From Perilla frutescens (Eukaryota > Streptophyta > Magnoliopsida > Lamiales > Lamiaceae), in NCBI GenBank assembly GCA_026008535.1, contig BRKX01000002.1:56188170-56252169 (forward strand): DNA of 64,000 bases, read 5' to 3'. The notes beneath the pieces are model-generated. The model saw only the letters and a list, made by a program, of their open reading frames with translations, searched no databases and had not been told where the DNA came from. Position 1 is the first letter of the stretch. The number at the start of each line of letters is the position of its first letter. Below, piece after piece: positions 33,374 through 45,157 of the stretch. A program made the translations under genes and the position numbers.

Positions 33374-34255
33374 GGGGGTGTATTCAATCCAGATTTCATT
33401 GGATTTTAATGAACTTTTAAAATCAGGGTGTATTCAATCCAGACTTTTAAAAGTCCTTAAAATCATGGTGTATTCAATCTAGACTTTTAAAAGTCCTTTA
33501 AAATCCGAATGTATTCAATCCAGACTTTTAAAAGTATTTTAAAATCTGGGTGTATTCTAAAATCCATGGACTTTAAAAAGTCATGGATTTCACCTCAAAA
33601 TCACGTTAAAAGTACAAAGAATGAAATCCGACCTCTGGACATAAAATTTTGATGGATTTGAAAAACCCGACGCACGGTGCAGTGCAACGGCCGGTGAGGA
33701 GGTGAACTCGGGCACTCCAGTGACCGTTGGCATGCAGTGACCGCTGGAGTAGCCGATGATGGTTGTGTGTTGGTAGCGGGGGTGGGCTTCGAACGGGCTG
33801 GGACGAGCGGCGGCTAGATCAATTTTTTGGAGGAGAAGGTTTCTCGACTTTTTTCAATTTGGGGATTTCGCGTCTGTTCTGATTTGGGGCTTTCTGCCCT
33901 TTTGTTTAACTTATTTCCAGCGGCCGCTGGGTTTACTTGGTTCGCGGCTCCAACGGCCGCTGAGGCCCAGTGATCACTGGGAGTAATCGACCCCCTTCCC
34001 AGCGGCAGCTGGCTTCCAGCGGTCGCTGGGTTCTATTTTTTCTCGGTTTGAGCGATCGATGTGTTCCATCGAGCGCTTGAAATAAGGATTTTAAATTTAT
34101 TAAAATCGTGCAAAATCGGTCCGAAATCCATACACAAATTCGGGAGACTCTGCGTGGAGTTGGGAGACTCCATGTGGATTCTATGGATTTATAAAATCCA
34201 TAGACTTTTTAAAATCCAACAAAATCTATCAAAATCTGGATTGAATACACCCCCC
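33374..34255. mobile_element. MITE family GGGGGTGTATTCAATCC, copy 1
   Basis: Ends are GGGGGTGTATTCAATCCAGA at 33374 and the complementary TCTGGATTGAATACACCCCC at 34255. The left arm contains four tandem GTGTATTCAATCCAGACTTTT blocks (about 33425-33540). The middle is GC-rich, with several CAGCGGCCGCTGG-like palindromes and GTGACCGCTGG words. A second copy of the family is at 49317-49919. No target duplication could be fixed. Confidence 0.75.
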
Positions 34256-35200
34256 TTCATCTCATCTCCTTCACAGTTTGGCATGTGATGTCCCAACATT
34301 GCAGATTCTTGAAATTTTAATCTCCTTAACTCATTGATTTCCATCTTCATTTTCCCACTAATGTGGGAACTTCCGTTCAATTTTCTACTGCAACCTTATC
34401 AAAAGATTGTCTAATTTCTATAACCACTATCCATCACCTCTAGCTGACATGGAAACTACAAAATCCCTAGGTTTTTGAGCGCAATTTGAATTCATAATTT
34501 GTAATAAGTAATTGGATCAACCAACTCTCGTTCTTTCTCTCTCTCTCTCTCTTTCTTTTTTTTTTTTTTTAAAAAATGCGATTAGGTACATAGGAAGAGG
34601 TTTTGGTGGGGTTTGTCTTTCCACTGCCACTTCTTTTATGTCCACGATTTTCGCAATAAGAAGTGAAATTCATGTGAATGTGTATTTTCAGTGAAAATAA
34701 TTCGTTCGATTTTGTGTTTATTTCTGGATATTTTTGCGCTTAGGCGTATTGTCATATATGGTCATAGAGAAATTTAGTGTGTTTCCTTGGTATTCTTTCT
34801 CAGTTGGAGAAAATGGTTGTCACATTCCGGCATGCAAGTGACATTTATTGGAATCTAGAGTTTTTCTCAATTTGTTGCTTGGACGAAAAAAATATTATAA
34901 AAAGAAGAGCATTGCATAAAAGGGCAAAAAAGAAATCTGCGTTGAAGAAGATAATTTTATTGTAAAGAGAAAATTGACAAGACGATGAAGAAAATGATAC
35001 ATTCAGAAAAGGGAAAAGAACAAAGTTGAGCATCTTTTGTTATGATAGATTTGTATCCTCGTAAGAAAAAAAATTGAAAAAGAGAAAAGAAGTGAATTGG
35101 GTGCTTTGAAGACTGATTTGTGTTGCTCAGAGGAACGGATAAATTGGGAAAAAATAATTGACGCTCAAGGAAGCGCCTAGGAGAGACGCTTAGCATAACA
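34256..35200. other. Intergenic, nothing recognised
   Basis: Apart from a (CT)n plus poly-T tract at 34531-34570 there is only AT-rich sequence. No coding frame looks real. Confidence 0.5.
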
Positions 35201-35202
35201 AA

Positions 35203-35206
<4 letters not shown>

Positions 35207-35286
<80 letters not shown>
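35207..35286. repeat. (TA)n microsatellite, 80 bp
   Basis: A pure TA run directly abuts the left end (GGGGTGGG) of the element at 35287-40192. Confidence 0.95.
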
Positions 35287-35289
<3 letters not shown>

Positions 35290-36053
35290 GTGGGTTAAAA
35301 TGAGAACCACCTCCCTAGTGTAAGAAATAAGAATAAATAATAACCACTGATCCAATAATTTTAATGGTCAAGATTGGATGTATATTTAGGGACCTAAATG
35401 CAATATTTTTTGTATATTATTTTTAATTTATATTTGATAGGGTTAAATCAGTAAAATATATATCCCCATAATTATATGTGCCTAATATCTAGGAGTATCA
35501 GTTTATCAACATGGAAACTCTTGCACATCAACCCAAAAACACGGCACAATCAAATCTTTCAATTTATTTCTCTTCACAAAGCAAAAAAAAAAATAGAGAT
35601 ACGAGCAAATATCTTCCAGAGAAACTCAAAGCAGACGAAACACCAAAACAACCCGCCGCAACCCATCTCACCGGCGACGTCCTCTCTCTATTATCACGGG
35701 AGTGTCCGGCAGCGTCGTATATCCATCTTCCCACGAGTGTGTCGAGTCAATTTCAACATATATTCCAATGGCTGGCGGGAGTAAAAGTACCCGTGCGAAG
35801 GGTATGTGGTTTCATATTTTGCTATATGGGTTTATGATTTTGACATATATCAAGTTTCCATCTGATTTCAAGTTCATGTTTGATGAAAACGAAACTAGGG
35901 TTCCATGTGTTTTGGGAATTGAGTTTTTGGGGGAAAAATTCAACTATGTAAACGTGGCTATATCCATGTTCGAACTTTGCCTCCTATGAATTGAGAATTG
36001 TGTTTGTTAAAAAAATCGCTCAATTTAGTAATTTGTGTATATTTTGCAAATTT

Positions 36054-36187
36054 CTGTATGAGTGTTAGCAAATTTTTCAGCAACATTTTATTGTGATATG
36101 CGAAGCAAATATGTATGTAACTGTATGAGTGTTAGTAAATTTTTCAGCAACATTTTATTGTGATATGCGAAGCAAATATGTATGTAA
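36054..36187. repeat. 67-bp tandem duplication inside element C
   Basis: Copies at 36054-36120 and 36121-36187 begin CTGTATGAGTGTTAGCAAAT (the second has TTAGTAAAT). The duplication copies two AGCAAAT words, showing one way the motif array grows. Confidence 0.9.
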
Positions 36188-37617
36188 TTTTTTGTAAATT
36201 TATTATTAGTAATTAGAAAATACTATGGGTTGAGTTTTCTTGTTGATTAATGAGCTTAGGGTTTCCTGGATTTGGGGAATTATGCTTTTGTTTTTTTGCA
36301 ACCAATTAATATTTGATTGGAATAGTTAGCAAATATTTGTATGATTTTGTGCAAATTTTCAAGAAACATGTTAATGTGGGTGTTCGATACCTATATTTCT
36401 AATGTTGTGCAAATGTGTGCCCTATAGTTAGCTAATATTGTATGGATTTATTTGTTGAATATATTCAAATGTTAGTTCCGAACAAGTAATGTGGAATTAC
36501 AACGATTTTTGTGTGTATTTGTAAATTTCTGTGTGAGTGTATGCAAATTCATCTATATTGTTAGCTAATTATTGAGCGAGGGGTTTGCTTCAGACTGTTG
36601 TTCATTGATGGAATAAAAATTAATTAATTATATATATGTAATAGATGACACTTTAGTGTAGTTAGCAAATATATGTTTATTATTTAGCTAATAAATGGTT
36701 AGAGTATTTATCATAAAGTACGCGAATAATTTTTTTTTTATATGAGTAAAATTTACGTATGGTTGAAAATCTATGGTTGGCCTAATGTGCAATTATTTGT
36801 GGAATATGTTTTGTAACTGTTATTTCTGAATTGCAAAATTTTGTATATGTCTTAGCTAATAACTAGCCGAAATGTAGCTGAATACCTTTAGGAACAATAC
36901 TTTCTTAATTAGCTAATATGTAAATACCATATATAATAAATATATGATATGTATGATTAGCAAATATGTATTAAATTGTGTGCAACTAACTGTTTAGTAT
37001 TTAGCAAATAAGTGTGTGTATTTAGTTTGTGAAATAATTAATATGTTATAAAAATATTGTGGGTATTTAGTGTGTGTTGATGTTTAGTCAATATGTATAT
37101 TTTCAAATTTTTTAGTGTTTTTTAGCAAAATGTTTAATGTGTGTTAGCTAATATTAATGCAAAATGAATATGTAGGTATTTTGCAACTATGTATGTGATT
37201 ATTAGCGAATATATGTTTGAAAAGTAGCTATTATTTACACAGCAATGCATATATGAGATTGTTTAGGAAATATCTATATAATTTTTAGGAAATGTATGTT
37301 TCCTAATTAGAATATATTGAATGTTTGAGTGTTTTTTGCAAATGTTTGAGTGTTTGATTGTTTTTTGCAAACAATGTTTGATGCGTGTGAATCTTTATGT
37401 AATAAGCAAATATGTATGTGAATGATAGCAAATAAATGTTTGAAGAGTAGCTATTTTTTAAACTGTAATCAAGCATGAGTAATAGTGTTCGAGCATGTTT
37501 TTGTGATATTTTCATGCTTCTTATCATGGTGAATCTGACTGATGTTACCCGGTCAGATGTGAATGATGTAATCAAGCATGAGTAGTAGTTCTCACTTGTT
37601 TTAACATTATTTTGTAG

Positions 37618-37905
37618 ATTTAGTGCGCGAAGTTCGAGCAAATTGATTGTGGTATATATGTAATGAGGCATATGGAAACCTACAAAGGCGGAAGTTTGAG
37701 ACAATGGAACTCAGGCCTCACGTACAACAATGATAAACAGATGCGGTACCTTAGGGCAAAATATTGTGCAGCAATCCTTAGTGCTGACAGTAACATACAC
37801 AAGGATCGTATAATTGTGCAATCAAGCTTCCATTACAGAAATTCGTGTGGAGAGGGACCTCTAAATATTGACGCATTTATTATGAAAAGCTCCAACACTA
37901 AATGA
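37618..37905 (+). pseudogene. Ulp1-type (C48) cysteine protease, C-terminal fragment
   Basis: The plus strand reads AKFEQIDCGIYVMRHMETYK from about 37625. It contains the Gln and catalytic Cys in Q-x-D-C-G form typical of SUMO-protease-like C48 peptidases. Next come LRQWNSGLTYNND, LRAKYCAAILSADSNIHKDR and a stop at 37903-37905. The catalytic His and Asp part upstream is not seen, so it is a last exon or a fragment. Transposon-borne Ulp1 proteins with this C-terminal layout are known in plants. Confidence 0.65.
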
Positions 37906-38846
37906 TGCATAATTTTTTTTCATTTTATTTTCATTCCAATAATTTTGTGATTGTTTACCGTTTAAAAGTGATTCTTGAACGACTTTCACATTTGACAAAT
38001 TTACTTTCATTCATATAGTTTCATACGATGAATATGACTCTTTTGCTATGTTAAAATATAATATTGCTGATTTGTGTAATATCATTTGCTAACTCGTTAA
38101 CAAATATTTTGTTTACAAGTTGTATAGCTATTTGCTAACGTTTATACCAATCTCATTATACACATACCTAATAGCTAAAATCTATATAATATTTTGCTAT
38201 TAAGTATGTGAAAATATGCTACAATTGATACATGAACTATAAAAAAATCCTACACAAATTATCTCGTAATACTAAAACATATGTTTGCTAACCGTTAGAC
38301 AAATGTATGCTAAGATACGTAATCGTATGTATATATATATATATTTCGCACATTAATATTACGTAATCATATATAATACATTCACTAATACTAAAAAGTC
38401 ACTTAAATTTTTAGTAATTAACAATTGAAAATGATCAGTATAATTAAATGAGTTAATTGTTATCAAATATATGTTTAGTAATTATTAGTAAAATTGTATC
38501 AAATATATGGTTAATTGAATAGCTAAAATGGCTATAATATTTTGCTATTAAGTATATACAAATTTGCTAAAAATCATATTGGAACTGTATATACAATCCT
38601 ACAAAAATTGCTAAAGTGTATGCTGTATTTTTCCCAAACTTTCATTCAAATATTTGCTAATAATCAAACATATATTTGCTATTATCGAGACAAATATGTG
38701 TAAACATACCAACACATGTAATATTTTGCTAATAACATTCAGATATTTGCTAATCTCATTTATATATTTGCTAATACAATACCTATAATGCGGATTTCAA
38801 ATGCTTCATAATCAGATTACTTAGACTTTCGACAGTGTTATTATTT

Positions 38847-39158
38847 TCAATTCAACGACCATATATTATTAACCTTTAGATATTTTTTAAATTCATCAGA
38901 AACTAGTGGGTGCGTATGCTCTTCAATAAAATTAGTAACAATGTATCCATGTTCTGCAACATATTTTATAACCAACCGAGCTAAACAGTCCACCCTTCTT
39001 GAAACTTTAGGTCGTCTCTTCTTTTTACCATCATCGTTGACGTCATCTGAAAGTGAATTTTTATGTCCCTCACAACTACATAACAGATACTGCCAAATGA
39101 TAACACCATCGTTATGCTTTATTGCCGACCCAAGACGAACATCAAAACCAAAAAACAA
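38847..39158 (-). pseudogene. FAR1-type DNA-binding domain fragment
   Basis: The minus-strand frame reads SAIKHNDGVIIWQYLLCSCE, then a basic KKKRRPKVSRRVDCLARLV and NFIEEHTHPLVSDEFKKYL. The spacing of Cys, Cys and His-x-His and the HTHPL end match the FAR1 (WRKY/GCM1-like zinc-finger) domain of FHY3/FAR1 and related MULE transposases. No DDE transposase core follows, since the frame ends at 38847. It is a remnant or a stand-alone DNA-binding protein of the element. Confidence 0.65.
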
Positions 39159-40194
39159 AAGTTACAGAATACCATATTCATATAAACTTCGCTAACATGT
39201 TTATATATATCTAACATCATACTGTATAATATATGCTAACTCAAATTTGATAAAGTGAGATTGGGTCTGTGATTGCGATTAATATTAGCAAAATATGTGC
39301 GTGTAGTTAGCAAAGTATTGTATGTGTCTTAGCTAATATTCCAGCAAATATAGAACTGGTATATATAATCCATCATATCAAGTCATGTATGTTGTCAAAT
39401 TTTATACTGCACGTTAGCATAATGTATAATAGTTAACAGCAAACCGAACATGCTTCCTACAAGCAAACTGGCAATTCATAATTATCAATTACTTATACAG
39501 ACTGATCAACACAACAATATATATAATTACCCCGTGCGAACCACCAATTTATCTTACATGTTAGCAACTAACATATGACATGCTAGCAAATAATATACTG
39601 TAACATAGCCATCCGAATATGCTTTTCTGAACGAAAAATTTACACTCATAATTAAGAAAACCATAATACCATATGAACTGTAAGATCAAGACAACTGCAA
39701 CAAATATATACGAAATATTTTCTAAATAAAAACCTGTATTCTCCATGTACGGCGGCAGAAACTGATTGAACGACTTTGTGTATGTGTCTTGTTGAACGAT
39801 GAAACTTGAATAAGCGAATATAGTGAACGATGCAACTTTAATAAAAAACTAACTGAACGATGAAACTTGAATAAGAGAACACAGTGAAGAAGACGCCGAA
39901 CGCTTCGCCTCCTCCGGATCGCCGATTGAAAAAAAACGGAAGAAATAATATGAAAATAACTGTCCAAATATAACTGCATAACTTAACATATATCTAATCC
40001 CACGATTTATGATAACTGATATGGAATATAAATAAAATTACATCTATAACCTCACTTAAAACTAATTGTTAAAAAATTGCATTTTTGACCCCATTTTTCC
40101 AAATCAATCTCGGCCTTCCAAAATAATTGAATCAACGATCCAGATCCGTTCCTATTTCCTACATATGAATCTTGTTCTCATTTGATCTCTATAC

Positions 40195-40219
40195 TATATA
40201 TATATATATATATATATAT
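40195..40219. repeat. (TA)n at the right flank of element C
   Basis: A TA run borders the right end of element C and passes into a short TG repeat at 40220-40230. Confidence 0.9.
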
Positions 40220-40224
40220 TTGTG

Positions 40225-40468
40225 TGTGTGTAATGAGCACTATGTTTGGTATGGGAATTATTTGCTAGGTTTATTTACTCTGATTTTAATTGATTATCTA
40301 AGCATATATTCTAGTGCTAATTAACACTAAATTAAATACAATTAGTAGTAAAACATAACAAGATAATCAATAAAAAATTAGTACTAAAACACAAATATAA
40401 ATAATAAAATTATAATAAATAAACATAGTGTACACGATCTCACACCAAGATGAGTGCTCATTGGGACC

Positions 40469-40470
<2 letters not shown>
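40225..40470. mobile_element. Small foldback (MITE-like) sequence between two (TA)n tracts
   Basis: TAATGAGCACTATGTTTGG on the left pairs imperfectly with the inverted CAATGAGCACTCATCTTGG on the right. Inside, GTTTATTTACTC...TTGATTATCT pairs with GTTTATTTATTA...TTGATTATCT. It lies between the (TA)n tracts at 40195 and 40472. Confidence 0.5.

Positions 40471-40471
<1 letters not shown>

Positions 40472-40509
<38 letters not shown>
40472..40509. repeat. (TA)n at the left flank of element D
   Basis: A pure TA run of about 38 bp that directly borders the left end of the element at 40510. Confidence 0.95.
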
Positions 40510-40513
<4 letters not shown>

Positions 40514-41679
40514 CATCCATATTTCCCTGGTGTAGGAACTAGGAATCCATCTCATACCGTCCACCTAGATGATCTAATGACTGAGATTAAATATCAAAGT
40601 CAAGGCAAAAAAAGGAGACGGGGTATAGTTGTCCAATCCCCATAAAAACAACTGATGTCATCACTTTTTTAAAAAAATTCTAAAAATTTTAAACGACCAT
40701 AACTCACCCGTTTCAAATCGGATCAACACAAATAATATACCAAATTAAAGATCTTTTCATACTCTTTAATTCAAGATCAATCATGGATATGTTTGTTCAA
40801 ATAAATATAGACGAAAAATATAAAATATACATTTTTACTCGTGTGGAGCGGAAAAATGCTTTCGTTAGTTTTTAAATAATGATTCGTCAGCATTATGATA
40901 AGTTGATAATGTATACTAACGAAGTATTTTTTATATGCTAATATACTGTATTCATTATGCTAATGAATGATTATCATAATGTTAACGTAGTACACATACT
41001 TATATTATTACTATGATTATTACATTTTAATTAGGACTTATAATTATTTTTTATGATTTAGTTTTTATGTTCTAGTAACTAATTGGTTATTATATATTGT
41101 TTATTTAATAAAATTAAAAATTACTAATTAGAGTTTTCTTCATCCATTTATGGTTTATACCTTATGCTAATGATGAATTTTCATATGCTAACATAGTTTA
41201 TCCACAGTGCTGATAAAACAATATCATTATGCTAACATTGTATATTTATATTGCTATTAAGGTTTATTTATCCAATTAAGGTTTATAACTAATTTTTAGA
41301 ATGTAATTCTATTTTTAAGATCATTGAAGTTTATTATATCTAAATTATGGTTTATTCCATCACATTAGAATTTATAATTACTCTTTAGAATTTAATTTTT
41401 CGTTAACAATATGAGAATACTTTTATTAGCATAACAATAATGCTTCGTTAGCATGATGATAGTACTTCGTTGGCATGACGATACTGTTATCAACTACCCA
41501 ACACATTTTTATAAACATTGCCAAATTACATTAATACCCCCGCGCGAAAATATTTTCAAATATTATAGAATTGTCACCACTCCTTTTAAGCAAATCTACA
41601 CCATAGATCTTTATTGATTGTATGGTATGAGATGGGTTTCTAGTTCTTACACTAGGATTGATTTGCACTATAACCACCC
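40510..41679. mobile_element. 1.2-kb element D with ATGCTAAC words, flanked by (TA)n
   Basis: The left arm CTGGTGTAGGAACTAGGAAT and CCATCTCATACC pairs with the right arm, which on the minus strand reads CTAGTGTAAGAACTAGAAAC and CCATCTCATACC. The right end on the minus strand (GGGTGGTTATAGTGCAAATC, then CCTAGTGTAAGAAC) resembles the left end of element C (GGGGTGGGTTAAAATGAGAA, then CCTAGTGTAAGAA). The interior, about 40880-41480, carries repeated ATGCTAAT/ATGCTAAC and GTTAGCAT words. There is no coding capacity. It is inferred to be a non-autonomous cousin of element C with a different word. Confidence 0.6.
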
Positions 41680-41698
41680 ATATATATATATATATATA
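41680..41698. repeat. (TA)n at the right flank of element D
   Basis: A TA run directly follows AACCACCC, the right end of element D. Confidence 0.9.
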
Positions 41699-41918
41699 CA
41701 TATCACGTGTTACATGTATTTTGGTAATGACAATGACAACAAATGATATTTAGCAACCTTTCCTTCCCCATCTTTCGTTTTTTGAAGACTAGTATTGTTA
41801 GATGAGAGTAGATGAAAGTCGCAATCAATGTAGGTTAATATTTATTGGTGCATGAAATCTCATGGCTTGTATTATTTGTATGTCGTTTGCATTTAATTAC
41901 ATATGATCTGCATGTGCC

Positions 41919-44900
41919 TGTAGCGCCTCGATCCCGAAAGATCGTGAAAATGGACGCCACGGGGGTGAGAATTAAGAAGCGAGAAAGAAATGAGGTAATT
42001 AAATTAATGACGGGGTGTTAATCCAAAAGGATTAATGTTTGGAATAAAATTTAACAACCGAGTATGTCAAAGATAGGTTATGCCTTCCGAAAAATTAAAC
42101 AGCATAACCTCTATAACTAGAGCGAATCCCCGTTTATAACGGCCTATAAGAGAAGAATGGAAGCTTTAACAATTTAATAAGCCCTTTCATAGGCCAAACG
42201 AAATAGACCCATTCATAGGTCGACATAAGAAACGGACACCAATATGCTGAACAAATGAAGCCCTTCCATAGGCCAATATGAATGATCAAATAGACACAAC
42301 GAAAGACGAGCTTCCTCCCCTTGAAATAATTATGTAGCTAAGCATATGATACATGTTAACTAGGAAGTCAACAAATGTTCAGAATCAGAGAAGCAGAATC
42401 ATATCAACAAAATACCAAGATCAGAGTTCTTAGCATTTAGCAAAAGAATACCATAAGTGTGAAAGCTCAATTCTTAACAGAATACTAACAAAAAGGGACA
42501 ACGGAAAAATATGTAAATCATAATAGCCCATATCTCAGCCTCGTCACCTCCACGCTCCAACCTACTGACCTGAAAATGTTTGAAAAGATTTGGGCTGAGT
42601 ACTAATGCATTCAGTGGGCAAGTTCTCACAATTTAAGTTATGCAAATCATTTTGTAAAAGTAATCTATCTGTGTCCATGCAGGTAGTGAAGCTTAGGAGG
42701 TTTAAAAGTTGGAAGGAACCTAAGTTCACCAAAACATTTTATCGTGAAGCGCTTAAGAGTATAACCCGTCACTGCCCGCAACCCAAACTACATCACCAGC
42801 GCATAACGTTGAGTATGGCCATAGTATACCCAAAGAGTATAACCAATAAGTATTTCATTTTAGTCTCACCGATAAGGAGTAGGGCAGGACAAATAATGCA
42901 TGCATACTGTAGCTATTCACATTGATACAACGCTGGTTTATGAGACTCCAACAACATACAGTAGCCTGTAAATATTTAACACAGATAGTCACATATGCAA
43001 TTTTAGCAAAGCAGAGCTTAATAACTCGAAAGATACAATTTGCAAAGATAGTATAGTATAACCCACATTTCTCGGGATTCTGAAAAGCTAACTCCTGAAG
43101 AATCAACCATGATACTCTTTCTCTAGCTCAGTTGGTACCACAGAAGGTAAACTTTAACTTAGGATAAACGCTATATTTCCGGAAATTAATCTACTATAAG
43201 CGGAGCTATAATTAATTATATTCTATTTTAAAATAGATTGCGCGACTCTAGAGACCTCGAATAATTTCGACGAAGAAGGAAATAAATTCCAAAATGTTAT
43301 TCTTGCTTTACTGGGATCAACTGATTTGACAGAAGTCTCTTTCCAAAACTTGTCATTTATCCAAAGTTTACTAGATTTACGCCACGATACTTTTTAACCG
43401 CTCGAAAATTACGAAAATATTCAGAGATGATACTATACATGCCAAGAGTAAAGAATGAGAATTTTAGAATTTTTCGATAACACATGCTATCGGAAATAAA
43501 ATAACTGCTTAAATTAAATAATCGATATTATTCAAAACTCATCCGAAAATTACGAAATTCGACAGGAGCATAGAAAATATTATTTCGAGCAACTTTCGAG
43601 AAGAAACTTTTTCGATTTGATGACCCAAAATGGATGAAACAAGATAAAAACTGAAACTGATCGGTAACAATATTCACAGATTTTAGCTGAAAATGTATTG
43701 ATCTCGATTGAGCTCGATACTCGTTGGATGTTCGCTCAAGTCTCTTTCCAAAACTTGTCATTTATCCAAAGTTTACTAGATTTACGCCACGATACTTTTT
43801 AACCGCTCGAAAATTACGAAAATATTCAGAGATGATACTATACATGCCAAGAGTAAAGAATGAGAATTTTAGAATTTTTCGATAACACATGCTATCGGAA
43901 ATAAAATAACTGCTTAAATTAAATAATCGATATTATTCAAAACTCATCCGAAAATTACGAAATTCGACAGGAGCATAGAAAATATTATTTCGAGCAACTT
44001 TCGAGAAGAAACTTTTTCGATTTGATGACCCAAAATGGATGAAACAAGATAAAAACTGAAACTGATCGGTAACAATATTCACAGATTTTAGCTGAAAATG
44101 TATTGATCTCGATTGAGCTCGATACTCGTTGGATGTTCGCTCAAAAGTACAATTTTTGATATTGCAAAAAATAAGGAATTTAATGGTGTAATCAAATCAA
44201 AGATCGGACGACTAGAACATAAATTCGAACTGGGCAGATTTATAATATAATATTCGGATCCGGATTTCAAATGACGAGAAATCAAAAATCTATTCCGGTT
44301 AACTACAAGATCCAAATGATCAAAGACTATTTATAGAAAGAAGATTTCTAATACGACTATCTAGGAAGAGTAGATCTGAGATTTACATAAAATGAAACCG
44401 GGGAAAAATACCGAAAACTCACAACATCAAAAATTGAAAATCGGTAGAATTAAAGATAATCAAAATATAAGCATATTTAGAACTTGAAATTTCTAAATTC
44501 ATCGGTTCGAATGACCAGAATCAGAGAAAGTACCTTCTCCAAGGAATTGGCGGCGGTCATGATGATTTTCCATCGTGATCATCCTTCGTGTCATCATTTC
44601 AATCATGTATTTGTGATCTACGCGTTGACACGTTCAAAATGACTATTTCAGAATCAAAATAGGAAACTAGAGTCGTACATTCTCTGGAAGCTACTCGGCG
44701 TTTCGATTTTGAAAATGAATGAAAAATGTAACATTAAGCTCCTATTTATAGAGGAAAAATAAATAGGATAATAATGAATAAATGAAAGAGGATAATGATG
44801 GGAAAAGAATAGAATAATTACGAATAAGATAATCTTTTGAAAAAAAATTTGAATAATGACGAATGTGCCTTTTTTTATTAAATTTATTATTTTCCAACTT

Positions 44901-45157
44901 AAAGTTGTGCCAATAGTTCATTTGAACTCGAAATTAGAAAATTCAAAGTTTGGCACGATACTCGAAATTTTTTCTATCAACCCGAGAAAAATATTAGAAC
45001 ATATTTTTAAAGTAATTTTTGATCAAAACAAAATGTAACAGATTTTCTTGTCTGTGATTTTCCTTTATTTGAATCATTTAAGGACCCAACATATTTTCTA
45101 AATTATCAAAGAGTAACATAAGTAATTAAACCTTCTAAAATATTTCGGAGTATTACA
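41919..45157 (-). mobile_element. Long solo LTR (Ty3/gypsy style), minus orientation
   Basis: On the minus strand the sequence starts TGTAATACTCCGAAATATTT at 45157 and ends CGAGGCGCTACA at 41919. This matches the TGTAAYACYCCG...GGCGYTACA style of a common class of plant gypsy LTRs. A minus-strand TATA box (CTATAAATAGG) lies at about 44744-44754. Flanks are GTGCC (left) and GTGAG (right), which share only three of five bases, so the target duplication is doubtful. No gag or pol is present. Removing an internal 405-bp duplication leaves about 2.8 kb. Confidence 0.6.
43335..44144. repeat. 405-bp tandem duplication, apparently identical copies
   Basis: Copy 1 covers 43335-43739 and copy 2 covers 43740-44144. 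Both begin GTCTCTTTCCAAAACTTGTC and end GATGTTCGCTCAA. By eye I found no difference between copies, so the duplication is recent, or an assembly artefact. Confidence 0.92.

Larger units (their letters stand above)
35287..40192. mobile_element. 4.9-kb element C with TTAGCAAAT arrays, FAR1 and Ulp1 remnants
   Basis: Imperfect inverted ends of about 75 bp. The left, from 35287, is GGGGTGGGTTAAAATGAGAA, then TGTAAGAAATAAGAA and TGATCCAATAATTTTAATGG. The right, ending near 40192, gives on the minus strand GATCAAATGAGAAC, then GTAGGAAATAGGAACGGATC and TTGATTCAATTATTTTGG. It is flanked on both sides by (TA)n. From 36000 to 37450 the plus strand carries many TTAGCAAAT/TTAGCTAAT words; from 38080 to 38780 the same word appears mostly inverted (ATTTGCTAA). 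A Ulp1-type protease fragment (37618-37905, +) and a FAR1-type domain (38847-39158, -) face each other. FAR1-related domains and captured Ulp1 genes are both known in MULEs, so a MULE relation is the best guess. Confidence 0.65.

Noticed and set aside
42605..42925. 106-codon open frame as a small gene
   Set aside because: It lies inside a solo LTR on the strand opposite to LTR transcription and shows no recognisable domain or codon pattern.
43115..43150. tRNA A-box-like TAGCTCAGTTGGTA
   Set aside because: The following 80 bases have no B box and do not fold as a cloverleaf; it lies inside an LTR.
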